DNA of 64,000 nucleotides from positions 4,453,001 to 4,517,000 of the forward strand of contig NZ_CP163439.1 of the NCBI RefSeq assembly GCF_041052385.1, in the 5' to 3' direction. Of the stretch, positions 8,501 to 16,450 are shown in pieces (the first letter of the stretch is position 1; every line of letters starts with the position of its first letter). The translations under genes were made by a program, and so were the position numbers. Source of the DNA: Streptomyces sp. R28 (GTDB taxonomy: Bacteria; Actinomycetota; Actinomycetes; Streptomycetales; Streptomycetaceae). Below the pieces are notes generated by a model. The model had not been told where the DNA came from, did not search any database, and saw only the letters and a list, made by a program, of their open reading frames with translations.

Positions 8501-9284
8501 CCGGGTCCGCCAAGGCCTGCCGCCACCGCCGTACCGGCGACGCCGCCTGCGCGCCGCTGCGTCGGAACGGCGCCAGCGTCGGTTCCGGACCGTCGGTCTG
8601 AAGCGCCCACGCCCGCACGTCGGCGAAGGCACCGTGCCGGGCGAGCAGGGTCCGTAGCTCATCGGCGAGGCGGTGCCAGACCTTCATCGTCGTGCCCGTG
8701 TCGATCAACAGGTCGACGGAGAACCGGCGTTCAGGGGCAGGGCGCAAGATCGGCAGGAGCAGCCCGGTATCGCCCGAGGCTGCCGCCGTGGCCTCCACGT
8801 CGAGGGTGCGGGCGCGAGTCGAGGGCACCGTCTGGCGCAGGGGGCGCAGGGCTCGGGTCAGGGCGAGGGCGTCGGGGAGGGCCTGGGGTTGGGCGACGCG
8901 GATGGCGTGTGCGCCGCCGGGGCCGGCGGGCGCTGTGCCGTCTGTGCCGCCGGGAAGGTGGAGGCGGGCCGACGGAGGCTCGGGGCCGGTGTCGGGGGTG
9001 GGGTCGTCGTCCTGCGGTACGAGCGGGAGCGGCGTGGCGGGGGGCGGGGGCCGCGTCGGGTCCGTGCCGTTGCCGAGCAGCGACCAGTCGACCGGGTCGA
9101 GGCCGCTCAGCCGGGCGATCCACAGCACGTCGAGGGCGTCGTCGGCATCCGGTGCGCCTCCGGCGTCCAGGAGGCGGGCCAGTTCCTCCCGCAGGACGTC
9201 GTCGGGCACGGAACCGGGCTCGGCCACGGCTCCCCCGGCTCCGTCGGCTCCGTCGGCTCCGTCGGCTCCCTCAGCCCCCGTCAC
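5520..9284 (-). CDS. SAV_2336/vWA-like - STAND NTPase - protease-like - FxsC-type TIR fusion protein
   Basis: A 1254-residue multidomain protein, last gene of a four-gene operon. Residues 30-560 match SAV_2336-type N-terminal regions, with a vWA-like core (LLPILRPAPERRFSVDLLID, then VLVLTDGVGPSW). Residues 645-880 are a STAND/NB-ARC-like NTPase with Walker A GARGVGKT (686-693, Lys692), Walker B WLLIYD (758-763) and a GTHPGILA motif in place of GLPLA. Residues 895-1040 resemble a trypsin fold, opening GTGVAVRPDVVLAAGF, but the usual TAAH His is a Gly and no GDSG motif is seen, so it is probably inactive. Residues 1061-1225 are a TIR domain of the FxsC type (FFLSYSRA, VFVPLLSPSYF, then WCHRE with the presumed catalytic Glu1149). 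The start GTG lies 7 bases after the MoxR stop. The likely role is sensing plus an NAD-targeting or signalling effector; that is inference. Confidence 0.82.
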   Translation of the reverse strand: MTGAEGADGADGADGAGGAVAEPGSVPDDVLREELARLLDAGGAPDADDALDVLWIARLSGLDPVDWSLLGNGTDPTRPPPPATPLPLVPQDDDPTPDTGPEPPSARLHLPGGTDGTAPAGPGGAHAIRVAQPQALPDALALTRALRPLRQTVPSTRARTLDVEATAAASGDTGLLLPILRPAPERRFSVDLLIDTGTTMKVWHRLADELRTLLARHGAFADVRAWALQTDGPEPTLAPFRRSGAQAASPVRRWRQALADPAGRRAVLVLTDGVGPSWYGTELPAALADWSVRRPVAALQVLPGRLWHRTALRTSAVRARGTETDRATIEVRSSGPLPGIARGRAGAEDRARIHWLPVLEVSGDWLSPWARLVSGRTTDWLPMRAAALTTVERPTLPASGASPSTPGEWIERFEEGYSPEAFRLVRLLAAAPLSLPVMRLVQRTMLPASTPMHLAEIFLSGLLVRRTPAAVPGEDPDSVLYDFRDGVREALLDRLTRTESLRVLERVIDGVSERVAATFGGVTDFGALLAAVAEGGGGLDGRGLPEGSRAFAEVALAVVAGVGGDHAEVVERLTRGRVRGVAPTESVPEPREERRRGWGLLSWWRRKGALEPEVGEARREGSVVAGGNIGVARTGERVPSRIPPLPEFYVRREEEASSVLRSLVGGNRDAAARGLLPMWTQCMIVGARGVGKTALAIECAQASADTFTMVRWIRAHKPDILREDLAALADDLGITLPENTLWDRLDRLFTYLSDNPGWLLIYDGVSSETFLTDERDSDPWPTWLPPPHSGSLLVTLSEGTRWWEEPYETVTLSGLTREAAVEFVRDALAPYRGEVWHEVAELADFVEIMGTHPGILAAVISNITERRLPIASFVEGLLIGRPATREFLSSLVSISREGRFVGTGVAVRPDVVLAAGFSPGPGVLQVRGPDGAEFRVVRASVVPETPKLVSIELEEAGLPAVPLAHSVESPFAAAWYEKPTGGSRTPEIKLSLASSEAVVPPAGAVVVDAGGRLCSLYSSKGVAWFVSPGLIDRIALSTGRVSHVREREPEAMPSEAPREGPLFFLSYSRAAYPASGKTHGNPEEDFFHLVSQHVMEMTDFDGESPGFMADSLTKGARWREEAYAALAEARVFVPLLSPSYFESKWCHREWSVFRWRQSLGGVIATVPVLWEPVDPTQLPREVREVQYMSSTLDSELAAVGGLRGLRESGHWSQYRRVAWAIAQTIVEVAQRRALPPVEPSLLADVRDFSEDEEP

Positions 9285-9291
9285 GGCCCGC

Positions 9292-10359
9292 TCAGCCCCG
9301 ATCCAGCGGCCGCAGCAGATCCTCGTCCAGCAGGGCCCGCCCCGTCTCGTCGTTCCACAGCCCGCGTTCCGCCATGAGCAGCGCGTTGAGCAGCTGGTCG
9401 TTGGCGAGCGTGCCCTTCTCCCGCTGCTTGGTGAGGAAGTCGCCGATGATCTTGCCCCGCACCTCGGCGGAGGAGCCGTTGCCGCCGGTCCCCGGCTCCC
9501 CGAGGTGCGCGGCGACCATGCCGGCCAGACGCCCCTTGTCCGCCGCCCCGATCTCCAGCCGGATGCAGCGACGCAGGAACGCCATCGGGAACTCCCGCTC
9601 CTCGTTGCTGGTCAGCACGACGAACGGGAACTGAGCGCATGCCACCTCACCGCCCTTGACCTGCACCTTCTTACGGTCGGCGGTCATGACCGTCTGTTCC
9701 TTGCCCTCCATCCGGGCCAGTTCGGGGATGACGAACTCGCCCTCCTCGAAGACGTTCAGGAGGTCGTTGGGGAAGTCCATGTCGCTCTTGTCGATCTCGT
9801 CGATCAGCAGGACCCGGGGCCGCTTCCACGGCAGCAGGGCCGTCCCGAGCGGTCCCAGCCACATGTACTTGCCGATGTCGGGCGGCGGGGGCGCCTCGCC
9901 TTCCCGGCGGCCGGTGAGGGTGCCCGCGTTGCGCAGGCCGGCGTCGTAGAGACGGCCCACGGCGTCGTACTCGTACAGCCCGTCGTTGAGGGTGGAACGG
10001 CTGGTGATGCCCCAGCGAAGCACCGGGCCGAGCTTCAGCTCCTGCGCGACGGCGTACGCGAGTGTGGACTTGCCGGTGCCGGGCTTGCCGGTGAGCAGCA
10101 GCGGGCGGCGCAGATGCAGGGCGAGGTTGACGAGGTGGATCTCGCGCTCACCGGCTTGGTACGCGACGCCCTGGCCCTCTCGGCCGAGATGACGGTGGAC
10201 GGCGTCGTCGTCGGGGGCCTGCGGGGTGTCGAGCAGCCGTGCCGGCTGTTCGCCGCCGTGCCGGAAGGCGCGCCACGGGGGTGCCTCGGGCAGGTTCTTG
10301 ATGCCGTCGTGCGGGGTGCCCGTCCCCTCGTAGACCCACCAGTCCGGTTTCTTCGTCAT
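9292..10359 (-). CDS. MoxR-type AAA+ ATPase of the conflict operon
   Basis: A 355-residue AAA+ ATPase of the MoxR/RavA class. Walker A is GKPGTGKS (91-98, Lys97), Walker B VLLIDEID (183-190), sensor 1 lies in VVLTSNEE and an arginine pair follows in FLRRCIRLEI. MoxR ATPases remodel vWA-domain partners, and the next gene down codes for a protein with a vWA-like region. The ATG overlaps the stop of the VMAP gene (ATGA) and has GAAGGAG upstream, so the two are translationally coupled. It is likely the ATP-driven switch of the system. Confidence 0.87.
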   Translation of the reverse strand: MTKKPDWWVYEGTGTPHDGIKNLPEAPPWRAFRHGGEQPARLLDTPQAPDDDAVHRHLGREGQGVAYQAGEREIHLVNLALHLRRPLLLTGKPGTGKSTLAYAVAQELKLGPVLRWGITSRSTLNDGLYEYDAVGRLYDAGLRNAGTLTGRREGEAPPPPDIGKYMWLGPLGTALLPWKRPRVLLIDEIDKSDMDFPNDLLNVFEEGEFVIPELARMEGKEQTVMTADRKKVQVKGGEVACAQFPFVVLTSNEEREFPMAFLRRCIRLEIGAADKGRLAGMVAAHLGEPGTGGNGSSAEVRGKIIGDFLTKQREKGTLANDQLLNALLMAERGLWNDETGRALLDEDLLRPLDRG

Positions 10360-11993
10360 GCTGCTCCTTCGCCGGCCCCGCGGGTACCGGTCATCTGCTG
10401 GTCCTGGCCGCTGAAGACGCATGTCGGGTCGTCCCACAGCAGGGTTATCCGGTTGTGCACGCTCTCGGGGTCGCGCCGCCCGCGCTTACGGGCCTCGTGC
10501 ACGCTGTGCGGCAGGTCTGCCAGCCGGTCGAGCGGCCGGCAGTGGCGCAGGACGTCCAGCAGCGAGCCCGGGTCGCCGTCGTCGCGACGCCAGACCATGA
10601 CCGGGATTCCGTCTTCCAGCAGGGCGCCTCGTACCGCTTCCCGGATGAGTTCGTCATGGTGGTCGTACGGGATCCCCAGTCCCAGGCAGGACAGGTCGGC
10701 GTGTTCGAGCAGCCAGTCCGCGACGTCGGCGGGGTCGGACAGCCGCAGGGACGAATAGCGGCTGCCGGGACAACTCCAGGGTTTCGCCGTGGGGTTCTGG
10801 CCGTCCGCCCGTTCCGGTGTGTCGGGCCCCATCCAGCCGATGCGTTCCAGCGCGTCGCCCGGTGTGCCGTCGCGGTCCGCTGCCTCCAGTGCCTGCCAGC
10901 GGCGGATCCATTCGTCGTGGATCGTGCTGTCCTTGTACCGGGTCAGGGAGCGTACGACGACCTGGCAGCTGCGGCTGAGGGGCACGCCGGCCGAACCACC
11001 GGGCCACGACTCGGCGGGGTGGTCGAGCAGCGAGTGCGGCAGCAGGAACTCCACCCGCTTGTCCACTCCCCGGCCGGCCTCGGCCGGTTCCTGCCAGGCG
11101 GCCAGGAAACCGCGGCCGCAGTCCATCAGTTCGCCGCCGGCGAAGGTGCCGGGCAGGGACTGCGAGCCCCGGAAGGCGGGCCGGGCGTCGCCGACGCGCT
11201 CGTAGTGGTAGCCGCGCAGGGAGTAGCGGCGCTGGGTGTACGGCAGGTCGCTCGGCGCGTCCTCCTCCTCGACCCGTATCTGGATGATGACCTGCCGGTC
11301 GACGCTCGCGGGCGGGGTGCCGGCGCCCGCACCCCGCCTCTGGACGGAGGAGAGCAGACGGACGAGCTCCGGTCGCGCTGCGGGTTCCGCTGCCAACAGG
11401 CCGAGGAACCCCAGCAGTTGGTCGCGCGGGGCCTCGGGGTCGGCGGGAGTCACCCGTGCGTCGTAGAGCTGGAGCAGCACCTGCGGGAGCCGCTCGGCGT
11501 CCAACGGTCGGCCTGCGGTGCGGCGTTCGGTGCGGTACTGATGTACCGCCGTCCAGCCGAAGCCCAGCTCCTGCCTGTGCAGTTCGCCGATCAGGTCCAG
11601 CATGACGGGCACCGGCAACGGGCCCGGCCGCCCGGTCAGCACCACGACCGCCAGCTCGAACCACTTCGTGGCGATGTCGTCCGGTGCCACGTACTCCAGG
11701 GCGTCCCGCAGCGACTTCAGCGTTCCGGTGCGCTGGGCGGCGTGGGCGATGGCGTGCAGATGGTCGCGGGTGACGTTGTGCTCAGGAGCGTCGTCCCGGA
11801 GCCGGGGGGCCGCATGGTGAAGCAGGTCGAGGCGGCCGTCGAGCGACCGCAGCCGAGGGATGTCGGCCAGGATCCCGACGAGCAGTTCCTCGATCCCCCG
11901 CTCGGTCTCCCGCGCCGGGCCGGGCTGGATCGGGGCGGTACTCCGGGATGCGGTACGGCCGGCGGAGATCCTGCGGCGCAAGTCGCGGAACAC
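10356..11993 (-). CDS. EAD-VMAP protein (vWA-MoxR-associated protein)
   Basis: A 545-residue protein. Residues 33-115 form an effector-associated domain resembling EAD2 (ELLVGILADIPRLRSLDGRL, later LEYVAPDDIATKW). Residues 230-530 look like the VMAP C-terminal domain, with the diagnostic RVEFLLPHSLLDHPAESW (313-330) and GIPVMVWRRDD (462-472). VMAP proteins occur with MoxR ATPases and vWA proteins in ternary NTP-dependent conflict systems. The EAD is visibly related to the one on the SEFIR protein encoded just upstream, so the two probably bind through like-with-like EAD contact. The GTG start follows the SEFIR stop with no gap. Confidence 0.8.
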   Translation of the reverse strand: MFRDLRRRISAGRTASRSTAPIQPGPARETERGIEELLVGILADIPRLRSLDGRLDLLHHAAPRLRDDAPEHNVTRDHLHAIAHAAQRTGTLKSLRDALEYVAPDDIATKWFELAVVVLTGRPGPLPVPVMLDLIGELHRQELGFGWTAVHQYRTERRTAGRPLDAERLPQVLLQLYDARVTPADPEAPRDQLLGFLGLLAAEPAARPELVRLLSSVQRRGAGAGTPPASVDRQVIIQIRVEEEDAPSDLPYTQRRYSLRGYHYERVGDARPAFRGSQSLPGTFAGGELMDCGRGFLAAWQEPAEAGRGVDKRVEFLLPHSLLDHPAESWPGGSAGVPLSRSCQVVVRSLTRYKDSTIHDEWIRRWQALEAADRDGTPGDALERIGWMGPDTPERADGQNPTAKPWSCPGSRYSSLRLSDPADVADWLLEHADLSCLGLGIPYDHHDELIREAVRGALLEDGIPVMVWRRDDGDPGSLLDVLRHCRPLDRLADLPHSVHEARKRGRRDPESVHNRITLLWDDPTCVFSGQDQQMTGTRGAGEGAA

Positions 11994-12884
11994 CTACACG
12001 TCCCCGAGTACCAGTCCGCAGGCCACGAGCAGGTCCCGCACCCGCTTGGTGCCGATGTCGCCCGGCGCGATGTCCTTCAAGGAAAGGTACATCGCCTTCA
12101 GCACCGCGTCGGGCATCAGTGTCGTACGTCTGATGCCTTCGTCCAGCCGGCGCAGATGCGTCCGGGCGTCGTCGGACTCGGGCACGTCGAAGATGTACTC
12201 CGGGCTGCCCAGCGACTTGGTCATCATCTCCAGAAGTTCGTAACGGTAGGACTTCTGGCGCAGCCTCGGGCAGGCCATGAGCGCGTCGACCAGGTCCTTC
12301 GTCTCGGGCATCACGAAGGTCGGGGGCGGTGGCTCCGGAGCCGGCACCGGCGTCGACGAGGTGATCGGCGGATGCAGCACCAATGGCGGAAGCGGCGGCT
12401 CCGTGTGGTGGGGCTGGCCGGTCAGGAGCCGCAGCAGCGGCTCCGCACCGTCGACGGTGAAATCCTCGATGGCGTAGTGGCTGTGGCTACGGCCGCCCAG
12501 CCACATGGGCAGGTCGGCAGCGGAACCGCCGGGCATGACGACAGGGACGATCTTCTCCAGCGCGGCGGCCTGATCCTCGTACACCAGGTTCCGCAGCAGC
12601 ATGGACTCCCACTGCACTCCCAAGCCCTCACCGGCCGCCGCATCACCCTCCGCGCGCCGCTTGTACTGCGGCGAGGCGACGACGATCACATGCCGGCTGT
12701 TCCGGATGCCGCGCAGCATCCACAGTGACCAGTCCTGGCGGCGTTCCCCGGCCGGCAGGTCCAGGTCCGCGTCGATCCCGCAGCGGCGCAGGAAGTGGTA
12801 GAACTCGCGGACGTCTTCCACGTGTTTGTCGTCGTCATGGGCGTACGAGATGAACACCCGCCCCGGCACCGGCACGTCACTCAT
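11994..12884 (-). CDS. SEFIR-EAD effector protein
   Basis: A 296-residue protein that opens the operon. Residues 8-150 are a SEFIR domain of the TIR superfamily (VFISYAHDDDKHVEDVREFY, DADLD, then VIVVASPQYKRRA and VQWESMLLRN). Residues 158-192 are a Pro-rich linker. Residues 193-296 are an EAD resembling that of the VMAP protein. SEFIR/TIR domains act as NADase or adaptor effectors in bacterial immunity. The start ATG at 12884 has GGGGGAGG four bases upstream. No signal peptide or membrane segment is seen, so it should act in the cytoplasm. Confidence 0.83.
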   Translation of the reverse strand: MSDVPVPGRVFISYAHDDDKHVEDVREFYHFLRRCGIDADLDLPAGERRQDWSLWMLRGIRNSRHVIVVASPQYKRRAEGDAAAGEGLGVQWESMLLRNLVYEDQAAALEKIVPVVMPGGSAADLPMWLGGRSHSHYAIEDFTVDGAEPLLRLLTGQPHHTEPPLPPLVLHPPITSSTPVPAPEPPPPTFVMPETKDLVDALMACPRLRQKSYRYELLEMMTKSLGSPEYIFDVPESDDARTHLRRLDEGIRRTTLMPDAVLKAMYLSLKDIAPGDIGTKRVRDLLVACGLVLGDV

Positions 12885-13036
12885 GTGGCCTCCCCCTTGC
12901 ATCCCGCGCACCACTACGAGTGCGTCCATGATGACTCAACGGGCGCTGGAGAGAGACGGGTTCGAGGAGCTCACCTCACAACCGTGGCCCTCGACGCCAC
13001 CGACATCCACGCCTCCGACTGTGTGAGGGTGCTGTC

Positions 13037-14164
13037 ATGACCAACCCCACACGACGCACCCTCCGTGGATTGGCGGACACCTTGGTCCGCCTGGGCATAG
13101 CGACGGACGAACAAGCCGCGGCCGGCCTGGCGGAGGCCGCCGGGATCGGCATGGACCTCGACGAGGAGTTCGAGGACACCGACGAGCTGACCTTCCTCCT
13201 CGGCGAATGCGGCCTCGGCTTCCAGACGCCGGAAAAGGTGTCGGGCGATCTCGAGGAGGGGTACGAGGAGCTGCTGCTCGACGCGGCGGCGTGCTCGGGC
13301 GGTTCGGTGGTCGTCGATGACGTACAGCTGGTGACGGACGAGGACGGAGACGAGTACCTGCACTTCCGGCGCAATGGCCGTTCGATATGGCACCCGGCGG
13401 AACACCTCTCCGACAGCACCCGCTACATGGACTGGAACACCGCCTTCGACGCCATCGGCGACCTCGTGCCCGGCAACGACGACCCAAGGGGCTTCTACCA
13501 ACTGGACGAGGAGTCCTACGACGCCTGGTGGCTCCTGTTGACGCCCGACCAGGCCGAAGGGCTGAAGGAGTTCGGCCTCCCGCTGCCGGTGCAGCTCGGC
13601 AACCGGATGCGCGACCTCATCCCCGCGGAGGAGCCCGAGACGCCCGCTTGGTACGTGGAGGACGACCGCCTGCACGCGAGCGAGGAGTCCCGCCGGCGCC
13701 TTGACGACTGGCTGGCCTCGATGGACGCCGCACTGGACCGCTGGCGAACGGCCCATCTGCCGGACGGCTTCCCCTTCGACTACTCGCTCGAATCGCTCTC
13801 GCAGCTGGAACGACTGGTGCTGGACCGCTTCGACGGCCCCGCCTCGCTGGAGGCGGCGGCCGCGGACGAGTTCTTCGAGGGCGCGGTCAGATACGTCGGA
13901 GAGAGCGCGCTGCGGCTCTGGCCGTGCCGCTGGACGTACCGGCACTCCGACGACACCTCGTCGGTGTTCACCAACGAGCCGATGATCCGTTCCAACGCCC
14001 CGGCCGGCTTCGCGGGGGAGTTCTCTCCCGACTACGTTCTGCGAACCCTCGTCAGAAGCCGCACCTCCGACGCTGTGCGAGAGCCCATGGAACGGGTCGG
14101 CGAAGCCGTCGCCCGCTACCGCAAGACGCTCCACGCCCGCACCGCTTCAAAAGGTCTGAGTTAA
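13037..14164 (+). CDS. Hypothetical acidic protein, divergent from the SEFIR operon
   Basis: A 375-residue soluble, acidic protein that I do not recognise. It has an N-terminal helical part (RRTLRGLADTLVRLGIATDE), a strongly acidic stretch (DEEFEDTDELTFLL) and a Trp-rich middle (YDAWWLLLTPDQAEGL). No signal peptide, membrane segment or metal cluster is seen. The ATG at 13037 has GAGGGTG upstream. It shares a 152-base divergent promoter region with the SEFIR-EAD gene, so it might be a regulator, ligand or immunity component of that system; position is the only support. Confidence 0.7.
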   Translation: MTNPTRRTLRGLADTLVRLGIATDEQAAAGLAEAAGIGMDLDEEFEDTDELTFLLGECGLGFQTPEKVSGDLEEGYEELLLDAAACSGGSVVVDDVQLVTDEDGDEYLHFRRNGRSIWHPAEHLSDSTRYMDWNTAFDAIGDLVPGNDDPRGFYQLDEESYDAWWLLLTPDQAEGLKEFGLPLPVQLGNRMRDLIPAEEPETPAWYVEDDRLHASEESRRRLDDWLASMDAALDRWRTAHLPDGFPFDYSLESLSQLERLVLDRFDGPASLEAAAADEFFEGAVRYVGESALRLWPCRWTYRHSDDTSSVFTNEPMIRSNAPAGFAGEFSPDYVLRTLVRSRTSDAVREPMERVGEAVARYRKTLHARTASKGLS

Positions 14165-14337
14165 CGGAGGTAACACCCCAGGTCAGACACGGTTTGGCGT
14201 AGTAAGCGCATACCGACTGCCCAGTTCGATGAAAACCGCACGCATCCCCTTACTGCGAAGTAACATGCATGGCTCGCCCGCCCCCCACCTCCCTGCGGTC
14301 CGCCCCGCCGGACCCGAGCCATGCAAGGAGCAACGGG

Positions 14338-14793
14338 ATGTCCTCCCCGTACGACCCGTACTCGCCCACCTATCCCTGGCAACCCCCCGACCCACCACAG
14401 CCACCGCCGCCCCCACGGCACCGAACCCCCGACCATCCGCCGCTCGGCCACCACAGCGACCTGCGCATCCTGCGCACCGCCTACCGCTGGCAGCGGCGCG
14501 TGGCGACGCTCACCGCGCTCGGGTACTTCACCCTCTTCCTGATCCTGTCCGCCTTCGCGCCCGGGTTCATGTCGAGCACGGTCGCCGACGGACTCCCCGC
14601 CGGCCTGCTGCTCGCGCTGATCCAACTGCCCGTCACCTGGCTGGCGATAGGCCTGTACGAACACACCGCCCGCCGTTACGTCGACCCGCTCGCGGACCGC
14701 ATCCGCAAGGAGGCCGCGGTGGAAGCCAAGCGGGAGTCGGCGAAGAGGGGGACGGGGCAGAGGAGCACAGGACAGAGGGGGACGGAGCGATGA
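14338..14793 (+). CDS. DUF485 membrane protein, symporter partner
   Basis: A 151-residue protein with a Pro-rich cytoplasmic head (residues 1-45), two membrane helices (about 60-80 and 88-112) and a charged tail. The layout fits DUF485 proteins, which sit beside acetate/monocarboxylate sodium symporters. The start ATG has AAGGAG with a 7-base spacer. Its stop overlaps the symporter start (ATGA), so the two are made together. The last 16 residues (KRGTGQRSTGQRGTER) come from a short tandem repeat. The preceding 173 bases (14165-14337) show no gene, only a GTCTGA/TCAGAC inverted pair after the upstream stop. Confidence 0.78.
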   Translation: MSSPYDPYSPTYPWQPPDPPQPPPPPRHRTPDHPPLGHHSDLRILRTAYRWQRRVATLTALGYFTLFLILSAFAPGFMSSTVADGLPAGLLLALIQLPVTWLAIGLYEHTARRYVDPLADRIRKEAAVEAKRESAKRGTGQRSTGQRGTER

Positions 14794-16400
14794 CCGACTT
14801 CAGTGGGGACGCGCAGGCGATGTCGCTGGTCGCCTTCTGTGCCGTGGCCACCGTCACGCTGCTGCTGTGCGTGATGATGGGCCCGGACCGCGACGACCTC
14901 GACGAGTTCTACACGGGCTACAGCTCCCTTTCCCCCATGCGCAACGGCCTGGCGATCGCCGGCGACTACATCAGCGCGGCGACCGTACTGGGCACGACCG
15001 GCGTGGTCGCGCTGTGCGGCTACGACGGGATCGTGCTGGCCCTGAGCACGGCCCTGTCGCTGATGCTGCTGATGTTCCTGCTGGCCGAACCCCTGCGCAA
15101 CGCGGGCCGGTTCACGATGGGCGACGCGCTGGCGCGCCGTATGCCGGGGCGCGGGGTGCGGATCGCGGCGTGCGCGGTGACGCTGGCCGCGCTGGTGCCG
15201 CTGATGCTGGTTCAGCTGGCGGGGACCGGGCAGTTGCTCGCGTTCATCCTGGGCTTCTCGGGCGACTCGCTGAAGACGGGGTGCATCATCGGCCTCGGCG
15301 TGCTGATGATCAGCTACGCGGCGATCGGCGGCATGAAGGGCACCGCGCTCATCCAGATCCTGAAGATGGTGATGCTGCTCGGGTCGGGCGCCGTCGTCGC
15401 CGTACTGATGCTGGCACGGTTCGACTGGGATCCGGGTGCGTTGTTCAGCACCGCGGCGCAGCAGAGCGGGGTCGGTCCGGCGTTCCTGGAGTCGGGGCTG
15501 CAGTTCGCGGGCGGACCGCATCCCCGCCTGGACATGATCAGCTCGCAGCTGGCGGTCGTCCTCGGCGGTGCGTGTCTGCCGCACATCACGATGCGCATGT
15601 ACACGGCGACGGGCGCGCGTCAGGTGCGGCGCTCGATGTCGTGGGCGGTATCCAGCGTGGCGCTGTTCGTGCTGGTGATCACGGTGATCGGCTTCGGCGC
15701 GACGGCGCTGATCGGGCGCGAGGTCATCGCCGGGGCGGACCCGCAGGGCAACACGGCGTATCTGCTGGGCTCCAGGGCCGCCTTCGGCGCGGAGGTCTCC
15801 ACCGCGGAGACCCTCCTGTTCACGACGGTCACCACGGCCATCTTCCTCACCGTGCTCGCCTCGGTCGCGAGCATGATCCTCGCCTGCGCGAACTCTCTCG
15901 CCCATGACGTGTTCGCCGTGCGGGTACGGGAGCTGTCCGGCCGCCGCGAGATGATGCTGGCGCGGCTGTCGGCGCTGGCGGTGGGGGTCCCGGCGATCGT
16001 GCTGGCGACGATGGTCCAGCACCGCAGCCTGCAGCCGCTGGTGACCCTGTCCTTCTCCCTGGGCGCCTCGGCCATCGCCCCGGCCCTCGTCTACAGCCTG
16101 TTCTGGCGCCGGTACACCCGGGCCGGTCTGCTGTGGACCCTGATCGGCGGCTCGTTGGTCGTGCTCGTGCTGATGCCGGGCACCAATCTGGTCTCCGGAT
16201 CGCCGATCTCGGCCTTCCCCGACGCCGACTTCAACTGGTTCCCGTTCACGACGCCCGGGCTGGTGTCGATCCCGGCCGGGTTCCTCTTCGGCTGGCTGGG
16301 GACGGTCGTGTCGGGGCGGGGCGAGTCGGAGAAGCAGCGGCGGCAGTACGAGGCTGTGGAGGGGTGGATCCTGGCGGGGGCGGTGCGGAGGGGGAGCTGA
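14790..16400 (+). CDS. Sodium:solute symporter (ActP/MctP-like)
   Basis: A 536-residue SSS-family membrane protein with about 12-13 helices. GDYISAATVLGTTGVVALCGYDG near residues 54-76 is the conserved TM1-TM2 region, and LIQILKMVMLLGSG lies in the middle of the transporter. The pairing with a DUF485 protein points to uptake of acetate or another small monocarboxylate with Na+. It overlaps the DUF485 gene by 4 bases and has a purine-rich leader. No regulatory gene is adjacent. Confidence 0.87.
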   Translation: MTDFSGDAQAMSLVAFCAVATVTLLLCVMMGPDRDDLDEFYTGYSSLSPMRNGLAIAGDYISAATVLGTTGVVALCGYDGIVLALSTALSLMLLMFLLAEPLRNAGRFTMGDALARRMPGRGVRIAACAVTLAALVPLMLVQLAGTGQLLAFILGFSGDSLKTGCIIGLGVLMISYAAIGGMKGTALIQILKMVMLLGSGAVVAVLMLARFDWDPGALFSTAAQQSGVGPAFLESGLQFAGGPHPRLDMISSQLAVVLGGACLPHITMRMYTATGARQVRRSMSWAVSSVALFVLVITVIGFGATALIGREVIAGADPQGNTAYLLGSRAAFGAEVSTAETLLFTTVTTAIFLTVLASVASMILACANSLAHDVFAVRVRELSGRREMMLARLSALAVGVPAIVLATMVQHRSLQPLVTLSFSLGASAIAPALVYSLFWRRYTRAGLLWTLIGGSLVVLVLMPGTNLVSGSPISAFPDADFNWFPFTTPGLVSIPAGFLFGWLGTVVSGRGESEKQRRQYEAVEGWILAGAVRRGS

Positions 16401-16450
16401 TTGACGGGGGGGGGTGAGGGGCGGGGTGGTGGGCCGGGACTGGGTGGTCC

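Noticed and set aside
5520..12884. Calling the conflict operon an FxSxx-COOH peptide-modification cluster
   Set aside because: Only the FxsC-like TIR and SAV_2336-like parts are present; no FxSxx-COOH precursor or radical SAM gene is seen nearby.
14229..14337. A frame starting at 14229 ahead of the DUF485 gene
   Set aside because: It is out of frame with DUF485, lacks a ribosome site and has no recognisable content.
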